A stretch of DNA of 64,000 nt from Yersinia enterocolitica (GTDB lineage Bacteria; Pseudomonadota; Gammaproteobacteria; Enterobacterales; Enterobacteriaceae), in contig NBTC02000002.1 of the NCBI GenBank assembly GCA_002082245.2, forward strand, positions 4,526,001 to 4,590,000, in the 5' to 3' direction. The notes beneath the pieces were generated by a model. The model was given only the letters and a program-made list of their open reading frames with translations, had not been told where the DNA came from and searched no databases. Every line of letters begins with the position of its first letter. The first letter of the stretch is position 1. A program made the translations under genes and the position numbers. Shown one piece after another: positions 7,407-13,902 of the stretch.

Positions 7407-7682
7407 ATGGAAAATAATACAATTAAATGCCCGTACTGTTTCAAAGAGAGCTTGCGTGGAGTTCACGTCTGCACAGGGTGCCAAGCTTCAGTATTGTATG
7501 GCACTTATCCCAGTTGGTATGCCTTTTTCATTATCCTGCTGTCCTTTGGACTGTCTGCTTTTATAGGTATGGCAGCAGGGATTGCCGGAACTGTAATCAG
7601 TATGCCAATAATTGCTGTTGTAGGGTTTGTTGTAGGTAAGATCGCTTTTAAAGATAATATTGTTTTCAGGCGAAGAATGTAA
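7407..7682 (+). CDS. Small zinc-ribbon membrane protein
   Basis: A 91-residue protein. Residues 8-25 hold a four-cysteine zinc ribbon (CPYC then CTGC) and the rest forms two hydrophobic helices (about 35-55 and 60-80). Similar zinc-ribbon/two-helix proteins are common and of unknown function. It is the last gene of the cluster and is followed by a terminator. Confidence 0.65.
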   Translation: MENNTIKCPYCFKESLRGVHVCTGCQASVLYGTYPSWYAFFIILLSFGLSAFIGMAAGIAGTVISMPIIAVVGFVVGKIAFKDNIVFRRRM

Positions 7683-7705
7683 TATCAGTATTTCGAGTAA
7701 ACCTG

Positions 7706-7737
7706 AACCACGTCTTATTAAGCAGGCGTGGTTTTTT
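7706..7737 (+). terminator. Terminator after the lipoprotein cluster
   Basis: ACCACG-loop-CGTGGT is followed by six T, shortly after the last gene of the cluster. Confidence 0.7.
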
Positions 7738-7867
7738 GATGTGGTACATAGCGTTCATAACCTCATTAATAAATGTTCAATCTTAAAATAAACAATAAAA
7801 TATCATGTGATATATTTGACATTCATTTCACTTGCAATGTATATAATAATAAACAAAGGAGTTAATA

Positions 7868-8119
7868 ATGAGTGATAAGCAAAATGAAGTTTTAGATGAA
7901 ATATTAAAAGCATTAGTGATTATTGAAAATAAGACAAGAATAAAAAGAGATGAGTTTGATAAATATCCTTCAGAGGATTTAATGCACATCCTGCTTAAGG
8001 AGTTAACACCACTACAAGAATCATATCTAAAAGAAAATATTATTGGTTATGAGTATTTATCAGAATATGAAGAGATAAAATGGTTTTGTGATGCATGGCT
8101 TTATTATTTCTATGACTGA
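7868..8119 (+). CDS. Hypothetical acidic small protein
   Basis: An 83-residue acidic, probably all-helical protein with a strong AAGGAG ribosome binding site. It ends in an aromatic-rich segment (IKWFCDAWLYYFYD). It converges on the two cysteine-hydrolase-like genes. Size and charge would fit an immunity or antitoxin protein, but nothing in the sequence proves it, and I recognise no family. Confidence 0.6.
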   Translation: MSDKQNEVLDEILKALVIIENKTRIKRDEFDKYPSEDLMHILLKELTPLQESYLKENIIGYEYLSEYEEIKWFCDAWLYYFYD

Positions 8120-8161
8120 GACTAGTATTGTATGGCAAAGTTAGTTAAATAGGTGTTGATT

Positions 8162-8538
8162 TTAAAGAAAGCTATCAGGAAGTTCGAATAACGATGTTAT
8201 CATATGTTTAGTGAATTTTTCTGGTCCTTTTTCTAAGGGATCATAATATTTACCATTTGTATATATTATCCAATGGTAGCTTTTTGATCCTAAATACCTA
8301 CAATAGCAAACATAATTTTTATTTATAACAAATGATGAGACTTGACGCCCTTGGATTCTCACATTAAATATATGATTGAGAATCTGCCGCATTTGACTTA
8401 CTGTAATTTTAAGGTTTGAATTACAAAGCTTGATTTTTTAACAACGTCACTGGCTTCAGAATAAGGTTTCGACATTAGCATTGCTGCTACCGCAATCCCA
8501 CAACCAGTATGAGACTCAAGTTGTTCGACAAAAATCAC
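8162..8538 (-). pseudogene. Papain-like (C39-type) cysteine peptidase, frameshifted
   Basis: Two adjacent frames together make one papain-fold peptidase of about 125 residues. The first half has the nucleophile motif LESHTGCGIAVAAML, the second the histidine/aspartate motif SYHWIIYTNGKYYDP. The first frame runs into a stop at 8398 and the second opens in another frame. Adding one base to the six-A run at 8434-8439 would join them into VVKKIKLCNSNLKI and onwards. I place the start at a GTG at 8538, six bases after GGGGAG. It lies downstream of, and reads with, the transglutaminase-like gene. It is either a recent mutation, a phase-variable switch or an assembly error. Confidence 0.65.
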
Positions 8539-8621
8539 GCCCATCTCCCCTATGTATTCAGCTAACTTTAAGCTGAAGATAATAACGATAACTTTTAAAG
8601 TAAGATGCCATTTTATTACTA

Positions 8622-9107
8622 TCATCCATTTTCTTGATTCAATAATTGGCTATACCCACGTTCCATTTCTTCTATAAAACACTCTCTAATTGTAGGAAAT
8701 CCGCACACTAAACACTCTTTTTCTCTAATTTTAAATAATTTATAGAGATAGCTTTCTTTGATATGTGATACATGTACGGCAGGGAATGGTCTGCTTTGTA
8801 TAATCTTTTTGTTTAGCTCTATGTCATCAATAAGGTTATATTGATCCCCTGTTATATCAATTACAAAGTCATTAATCTCTAGCCAATAGTGACTTATTTG
8901 GCTATTTTTTCCAGTCGTAGCACTTACTCCTCTTAACTCAAGTTCAGGCCATAATGTCAGAAAATGATAGGAAAGAAGCATTGAGGATAATTTGCAACTC
9001 ATAACTGGAAAAGAATCGATAACAAGACAGGTGTTATCTTTATCACATTTTTCGATCAACTCCCGAAACCTAATTGCTTCTTTTTTTATTTCGTTAATGG
9101 TTAACAA
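8622..9107 (-). CDS. Transglutaminase/papain-fold small hydrolase-like protein
   Basis: A 161-residue protein. The Cys-His-Asp pattern typical of transglutaminase-like folds is visible: SFPVMSCKLSSMLLSYHFL (Cys near residue 38) and ISHYWLEINDFVIDITGDQY (His near 73, Asp in IDIT). A later cysteine pair (CLVCGFP) is also present. The start is TTG at 9107 with AAGGAT upstream. The gene sits just upstream of the C39-type peptidase remnant on the same strand, so the two probably formed a unit. I know similar proteins only as uncharacterised families; substrate unknown. Confidence 0.6.
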   Translation of the reverse strand: MLTINEIKKEAIRFRELIEKCDKDNTCLVIDSFPVMSCKLSSMLLSYHFLTLWPELELRGVSATTGKNSQISHYWLEINDFVIDITGDQYNLIDDIELNKKIIQSRPFPAVHVSHIKESYLYKLFKIREKECLVCGFPTIRECFIEEMERGYSQLLNQENG

Positions 9108-9196
9108 AATATGATCCTTAGTTGTAAGGTATAATTCATTATTAATGATACATTATTGCCAATGAATTAAAAAGAATATTGTATTGTCTACGATCG

Positions 9197-10591
9197 TTAT
9201 ATATCCCTATAACCCGGAGGTCGTAGTCTTGAAACATTGCTCTTTCCGGTTTGCTTTGATTGCATGGATGGTGTGAGTTTCATGCGGTTATCAATATCTT
9301 GTTTTTCCTGCTTGTAGCGACTTGGAAAACGATTGATTTCCTCCTTCGTCGGTAGATAGTCATCACTGTTAAACCTTGCTCGTTTCTCAAACTCAACACG
9401 GGGAACATAGATACCCAGCACCTCATCAAAGACATAGTTTTCAGCAATGCGCTTATCGTGCTCAACATCAGGAGCAACAGGCTTCTTCTTGGCCCAAATA
9501 AATTTCTCCTTGAAGAAATCCACGACCAACAGAGTAAAACGCTTGAAGATACCATCCTGACGAGGTTCAATTTTTTTCTTCTTGGACTTAACAGGAGCGC
9601 GTTTACCAACTCTGGTTTTTGCTGAGGATGGGTTTCTCAATTTAGTGCGGGCATGAGGTACTGGGGCAACCAGAACTGGCTGTTGGTCTTCTGATGATGA
9701 CTGCGAACCCGTTTCAGGCAATACGATTTCAACAGGCTCAGGCAACTCGGACACGGTGAAGCTTCTGAGGTCAACAATGATCTGTTGGTCCAGATCTTTA
9801 AAGGTTCGGTAGGTAACCTGAGCTTCCTGTTTCATCTCATCACGAACAGCCTGTTCAGCAGCACGGTTTTCCTGAACACTCTTGTTGTTCCACTTAGCAC
9901 GGTGAATACGCTGCATCGGGGGACGACTGGTTAACGTTGCCTTGGCAAGCCATAACGCCTTGTCTTCAACATCCAAGGTAATAGCGGCATTTTCCAAGGC
10001 TTCATTGTGTTGAGCATCAATAGAACGGTGATCAATACGTTCTTCAGTGCCAGCGGCTTCAAGATAACCATTGGTGAGGGTAGACCACGCTTCGCGCCAT
10101 AGGATCACGTTTTTCTTCTCATTCCAACCTCTATCCTTTTTGCCAAAGCCTTCAGCCGTAATTGGCTTTAACGTCAACATCACATGTGCATGGGGATTAT
10201 TACTGTCCAGATCGTGGAAAGCGATATCGGCAATCATTCCCTTATCGACAAAATTATTTTGGCAGTATTCCAACACCAGTTTTATTTTGTCCCCGTTGTT
10301 TAGCTCACAGGGAATAGCAACATCAAAATAACGGGCTGTCTGACCATCTTTCTGGCGCTCGACTCTTTCAACTTCATTCCATAGGGCTGTTGAGCTTTCA
10401 GTAATATAAGAGGGGGCTGAAACAGGCGCTAATATCTGATGATGGAATAAATCAGAACGGTGGCTGAAATCATAGGTATTGCCAGTGCGATCATCTGTTA
10501 TTCTGCAACGCGCATGGTAAGCTGCCTTTCTGCAGGAAGACATGCCCTCTGAGCGTTTCACAATTTTAAACTCCAGATGAAAAATAGCCAT
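9197..10591 (-). CDS. MobA/MobL-family relaxase
   Basis: A 464-residue protein that nicks and covalently holds oriT DNA during mobilization by a helper conjugation system. Residues 1-200 form the relaxase domain: the catalytic tyrosine is probably Y25 in RKAAYHARC, and the metal-binding histidines are H126, H134 and H136 (AFHDLDSNNPHAHVML), followed by WREAW and ERIDHRS. The C-terminal 220 residues are charged and lack the primase domain of RSF1010 MobA. GAGGTG precedes the ATG. An IncQ-like oriT lies 115 bases upstream, and a TraD/MobC-like gene lies beyond it on the opposite strand, the usual divergent layout. Confidence 0.88.
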   Translation of the reverse strand: MAIFHLEFKIVKRSEGMSSCRKAAYHARCRITDDRTGNTYDFSHRSDLFHHQILAPVSAPSYITESSTALWNEVERVERQKDGQTARYFDVAIPCELNNGDKIKLVLEYCQNNFVDKGMIADIAFHDLDSNNPHAHVMLTLKPITAEGFGKKDRGWNEKKNVILWREAWSTLTNGYLEAAGTEERIDHRSIDAQHNEALENAAITLDVEDKALWLAKATLTSRPPMQRIHRAKWNNKSVQENRAAEQAVRDEMKQEAQVTYRTFKDLDQQIIVDLRSFTVSELPEPVEIVLPETGSQSSSEDQQPVLVAPVPHARTKLRNPSSAKTRVGKRAPVKSKKKKIEPRQDGIFKRFTLLVVDFFKEKFIWAKKKPVAPDVEHDKRIAENYVFDEVLGIYVPRVEFEKRARFNSDDYLPTKEEINRFPSRYKQEKQDIDNRMKLTPSMQSKQTGKSNVSRLRPPGYRDI

Positions 10592-10673
10592 AAAATATAC
10601 ACCTCAAATATAACCATGCTGCTGTTAGTTTTTCGCAAGAAAAACTTTTGTGTTGACCTTGGTTTTTCTTTTA

Positions 10674-10752
10674 GCCTGCGGCAGGCAACCGTCGGTAGAC
10701 CCCACACACTCACGAAGTGAGTGTATAAGTGGGCATTGTTTTGATAACAATG
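10674..10752. other. IncQ-type origin of transfer (oriT)
   Basis: A perfect inverted repeat ACACTCAC-GAA-GTGAGTGT (10706-10724) is followed directly by ATAAGTGGGC (10725-10734). RSF1010-type oriT has an inverted repeat with a GAA loop followed by TAAGTGCGCCC, with the nick inside that last part, so structure and sequence both fit. A second perfect repeat CATTGTT-TTGAT-AACAATG (10734-10752) adjoins it and GCCTGC/GCAGGC lies at 10674. It lies between the relaxase and the TraD-like block. The nick is predicted around 10731-10734. Confidence 0.75.
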
Positions 10753-11116
10753 TAAAAGCTCTCCTTATTAATTAATACAACCAATATGAAAGGCTGTAAA
10801 TAAAGAGAAAACAAAACGCCGAATTAAGCGGCGCAATATAGATTAAAGGAAGATGTCATCCGTTAATGATATTAGATGCCTTCCAATGAATTCCCGAAGG
10901 ACAAGACGAGTTATCTATTAGGCTATGAAAATAAAATAACTAATGAGATAAATTAAGTAACGTGGTGAGTAAGAGGTTTCGTAAATAACTATTATCTAAA
11001 ATCGTGTTGCATAAATACGTTTCATGGCGGATTAATGGCAGTTAATGTTATCAATAATTTGTTATTTAAATAAATATGATGTAGATAATAAAGAGAGAAT
11101 ATAAAAAGGAAATAAT
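10753..11116. other. Intergenic region right of oriT
   Basis: This stretch is AT-rich with one GC hairpin (CGCCG-AATTAAG-CGGCG near 10821). No supported gene is visible. It probably holds the promoter of the small rightward genes. Confidence 0.4.
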
Positions 11117-11221
11117 ATGAGACTTGGTGAACTTGACGACGTGGCATTAATTTTACTTGGCGTTAATGCAATAATGTGGGGAATTAATATTGGACTATTG
11201 AGCTTATGGATAGTGAAATAA
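11117..11221 (+). CDS. 34-residue single-pass membrane peptide
   Basis: AAAAAGGA stands seven bases before an ATG that opens a 34-codon frame. It starts with a polar MRLGELDDVA and continues as one hydrophobic helix (LILLGVNAIMWGINIGLLSL), ending IVK. The ribosome binding site and the membrane profile support a real small protein. Function unknown; it heads the block that contains the TraD-like gene. Confidence 0.5.
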   Translation: MRLGELDDVALILLGVNAIMWGINIGLLSLWIVK

Positions 11222-11295
11222 ATATCACTTATAATATTGATTTTTATTGTAAATATGCTAATGAATAAAAAAGGAGTAAAATACAAGGGGCATAT

Positions 11296-11538
11296 ATGTT
11301 TAAAAAAAACGATGAGGCTATCGATTTGGAAGCCAAAAGGCTGCTTGATGACGGGATCTTTACTGATTTTGAAAAAGCCTATTTAGAAGCAGAAAAAACA
11401 ATAATATATATAAGGGAAAAAGCAAAAGAGAGACAAGAGAAAAGTAAGTTTCGATTGAAGATAAAATCAATAAAGAAACAACTGAGTTCTGATCATGAAA
11501 GTGTGAATATCCCTTACAGAAATAAAAATAAATACTAA
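11296..11538 (+). CDS. Small charged protein of the mobilization block
   Basis: An 80-residue, strongly charged, mostly helical protein with an AAGGGG ribosome binding site. The segment IYIREKAKERQEKSKFRLK suggests a coiled coil or nucleic-acid contact. It precedes the TraD-like gene by nine bases and is likely co-transcribed with it. It could be an accessory mobilization protein; no family recognised. Confidence 0.6.
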   Translation: MFKKNDEAIDLEAKRLLDDGIFTDFEKAYLEAEKTIIYIREKAKERQEKSKFRLKIKSIKKQLSSDHESVNIPYRNKNKY

Positions 11539-11547
11539 GGGGGATTT

Positions 11548-11823
11548 ATGACAGAAAAGACAATTAAACAACAAATTGCCGCAGCACAAGAACGATTATA
11601 TTTCTTGGAAGCAAAAAAGAAACAACAAACAAAAAAAGAAAATACGCGTCAGAAAATAATTTTTGGTGCAGAGGTTGCCAAAGTCTTGGGATGTGATATT
11701 GGTTATGTAGATAAAGAGTTAGTGTATGGTATTTTACTTAACATATCTAATCTTCGTGAGAGTGATATCGAAAAACTCAAACAGCAAGGAAAAATCTACA
11801 TTAATACCTTTATCAATAAATAA
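11548..11823 (+). CDS. TraD/MobC-like mobilization accessory protein
   Basis: A 91-residue protein. An N-terminal coiled-coil stretch (IKQQIAAAQERLYFLEAKKK) is followed by KKENTRQKIIFGAEVAKVLG and LVYGILLNISN. This is the layout of the small TraD family of IncQ-like and Ti plasmids (basic helix with TR, then GA-V-K, then LLG-LL). Such proteins assist the relaxase at oriT. GGGGGATTT precedes the ATG. It lies divergent from the relaxase across the oriT, as mobC does in RSF1010. Confidence 0.65.
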   Translation: MTEKTIKQQIAAAQERLYFLEAKKKQQTKKENTRQKIIFGAEVAKVLGCDIGYVDKELVYGILLNISNLRESDIEKLKQQGKIYINTFINK

Positions 11824-11842
11824 TCCTTTCACGTCCAAACGG

Positions 11843-11878
11843 TGAACCGACTTAAAATTTACTTTTAGGTCGGTGAAC
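11843..11878. repeat. Imperfect inverted repeat downstream of the TraD-like gene
   Basis: ACCGACTTAAA and TTTTAGGTCGGT face each other across a short AT loop, each followed or preceded by GGTGAAC. No T run follows, so this may be a binding site or a weak terminator. Confidence 0.4.
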
Positions 11879-12010
11879 TGTTGACCAAGCCCCAGAGGGC
11901 GCGGTAGTTAAATTAATTCACTATTTCCCTCATTATGTCCTCCATCACTATTGACCTCTTTTTTATTTTTGTTAATTAATGATTACGTGAAAATAAAAAA
12001 GGACGCGAAA

Positions 12011-13327
12011 ATGATTAAACAATATAAAAAAGGATTTTCCTTATTAGAGTTGGTATTGGTTTTAGGAGTTGGTACTGCAATGGCTTTTATTAAATTTCAG
12101 AATATGAAAAATGAGCAAGAAGTTGCTATCGCTAATACGGTAGGAGCGCAGATAAAGCAAGTCGGTGAAGCGGTTAACCGCTATATCAGTATTCGCTATG
12201 ACAAGCTTTCAACCCTGACAAGCAGCACCAGTCAATCCAATGATCCGGGGCCAAGAGTTTGTTCATCCAATGGTTGTGAAATCACTTATCAGACATTAAT
12301 TAATGAAGGACTATTGCCTGTCAGTTATACCGGGATAAATGCAAATAAATCTTCATATAAGATTTTATTGAAACGTTCAGGTATTGCCCCAAACTATGTG
12401 ATTAACGGCCTTGTGATGACAACGGCAATATGGAATGAAGGAGGAAAAGTTCGATATGATCTCCTTGGTAAAGCGATGCAATCGGCAGGAATAGACAGCG
12501 GAATGACCCGATCCCCCACTGTAGCTTCTGGCTATGGTGGTCAATGGAATGAAAAATCATCTGATTACAGCAATATTACTACAGAAGGTTTATTGGCCTA
12601 TCGTGTGGGTTATGATTCATCAATGTATTCGGTTTATTTGCGCCGTGATGGCACATTGCCAATGACGGGAGATCTGAATATGGGCAGCAAAAGTATTAAT
12701 AACGCCAAAGATATTACCGCTGCAGGCACTGTGATGGCTGAGATATTAAAATCGACAGGGTCAACCAATGTTGGCGATGCCTTAACTGTTATAGGGAATT
12801 CGACTTTGACTGGCCCTGTAGAAGTAAGATCTACCTTATCGGTCAGTGGTGCTTCAACCTACGGCGGTGTGGTTCAGGTTAATAATGTTATTAACGCAAC
12901 CGGTAATATCAATACGACTTCGGATATTAACAGTAAGCGTGTTTATTCTGGTTATATTCAATCGACAGGGCGTATTACATCAGATGAGTATGTGCAGATA
13001 AATGGGATTGCTGTATCTGGTGCTGCTTGCTCACCCAATGGACTTATTGGCCGCTCAAGTGCAGGGGATATGCTGTCTTGTCAATCCGGTGTTTGGGGGT
13101 CAGGTGGAAAGGTCGAAGTTATTTACGGGAGTAATCCTGTATGTTCAGCGAATAAAATCCCTGTAGCACGCTACTGGACGCAACCGGGAGGTTCTAACTA
13201 TGGCAATTATTGCACCTTACAAACTGGCTGGGCTGGAGTCACGACACCTTCCTGCGAATCGTGCGTAAATTGGGAAAAATGTCATATGGTTTATTCTGCA
13301 TCATGGTCAGCAACAGCGTGTAGTTAG
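12011..13327 (+). CDS. pilV: PilV-like shufflon prepilin (type IV pilus tip adhesin)
   Basis: A 438-residue minor pilin. The class-III-type N-terminus KKGFSLLELVLVLGVG has a prepilin peptidase site after Gly8 and a single membrane helix. The following 340 residues are the PilV constant region, including LRRDGTLPMTGDLNMGS and CSPNGLIGRSSAGDMLSCQSGVWGSG. After that signature comes a cysteine-rich variable C-terminus (residues about 365-438) that would bind the recipient cell. I chose the ATG at 12011 with AGGACG upstream. No other pilus genes are in the window, so it would need pilus machinery from elsewhere. Confidence 0.85.
   Translation: MIKQYKKGFSLLELVLVLGVGTAMAFIKFQNMKNEQEVAIANTVGAQIKQVGEAVNRYISIRYDKLSTLTSSTSQSNDPGPRVCSSNGCEITYQTLINEGLLPVSYTGINANKSSYKILLKRSGIAPNYVINGLVMTTAIWNEGGKVRYDLLGKAMQSAGIDSGMTRSPTVASGYGGQWNEKSSDYSNITTEGLLAYRVGYDSSMYSVYLRRDGTLPMTGDLNMGSKSINNAKDITAAGTVMAEILKSTGSTNVGDALTVIGNSTLTGPVEVRSTLSVSGASTYGGVVQVNNVINATGNINTTSDINSKRVYSGYIQSTGRITSDEYVQINGIAVSGAACSPNGLIGRSSAGDMLSCQSGVWGSGGKVEVIYGSNPVCSANKIPVARYWTQPGGSNYGNYCTLQTGWAGVTTPSCESCVNWEKCHMVYSASWSATACS
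13078..13096 (+). repeat. Shufflon recombination-site-like sequence (sfx)
   Basis: TTGTCAATCCGGTGTTTGG differs at only two positions from the R64 shufflon repeat GTGCCAATCCGGTNNNTGG, and it lies exactly where PilV constant and variable parts meet. No second copy and no rci recombinase are seen downstream, so it appears to be a fixed, single-ended shufflon. Confidence 0.75.
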
Positions 13328-13630
13328 TAGATATAGCTGATATAGCAGTCTGTTATTATGTTATGAATATAGATAAAAAATTTATGCTAAGTTTGTTATT
13401 ACATTCGAAACATTTTAGAGGCAAAGGTTAAATTCGCATTAAATTAGCGGGTGATATATTTTCTTGAAAAATATTGATAAGCAAGAGTAAATATTTTAAA
13501 TATTATTAGATGCGAATAATTATTTAAGTGGGGGTATTTCAATGGCGTATCTAATATGTCAGTGGATGGGGGTTATTTACAGCTCTATGAGTTGATATAG
13601 TTGCCACAAATTTGGGGTGTTATTTTTCCA
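13328..13630. other. Intergenic stretch between pilin and KTSC gene
   Basis: This stretch is AT-rich. No further shufflon segment, recombination site or recombinase is visible. A 17-codon frame near 13541 has a GGGGG upstream, but nothing supports it as a gene. Confidence 0.4.
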
Positions 13631-13675
13631 TTTGGCCCTTTAACTGAAGGATAAAGGGCCAAATGGCCCTTTTTA
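13631..13675. terminator. Two competing hairpins between convergent genes
   Basis: A perfect 12-base repeat TTTGGCCCTTTA / TAAAGGGCCAAA (13631-13663) overlaps a second hairpin, AGGGCCA-AAT-GGCCCT followed by five T. The second is a good terminator for the rightward strand (pilin). The first may end the leftward SIR2-HerA-KTSC transcript. Confidence 0.6.
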
Positions 13676-13684
13676 GTGTTTGAC

Positions 13685-13894
13685 CTATACGCGAGAAAAT
13701 CTAAAGTGTCCTTTGATATGTCTGGCAAGATACCCACCAACAGAATCTGAATGTATTAGATCCGAGTAAATATTTTGAGGGATATCAAAGTATTGATATA
13801 TAGCACCGTTATTAAACTCAATCTCTAAGGTTGAATCATTAGCGTCATAACCAACGCTACGGATATTACTTGACACTACCGGTTGTCTATTCAT
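13685..13894 (-). CDS. KTSC-domain small protein
   Basis: A 69-residue protein made of one KTSC domain: VSSNIRSVGYDANDSTLEIE, then FNNGAIYQYFDIP with the family's central YxY, then SVGGYLARHIKGHFRF. The family is found alone or at the C-terminus of some lysyl-tRNA synthetases and is thought to bind RNA, which is unproven. AGAGGA precedes the ATG. It starts only eight bases after the HerA stop, so it is the third gene of a SIR2-HerA-KTSC operon and a candidate extra component of that defence system. Confidence 0.85.
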   Translation of the reverse strand: MNRQPVVSSNIRSVGYDANDSTLEIEFNNGAIYQYFDIPQNIYSDLIHSDSVGGYLARHIKGHFRFSRV

Positions 13895-13902
13895 ATATTC
13901 CT

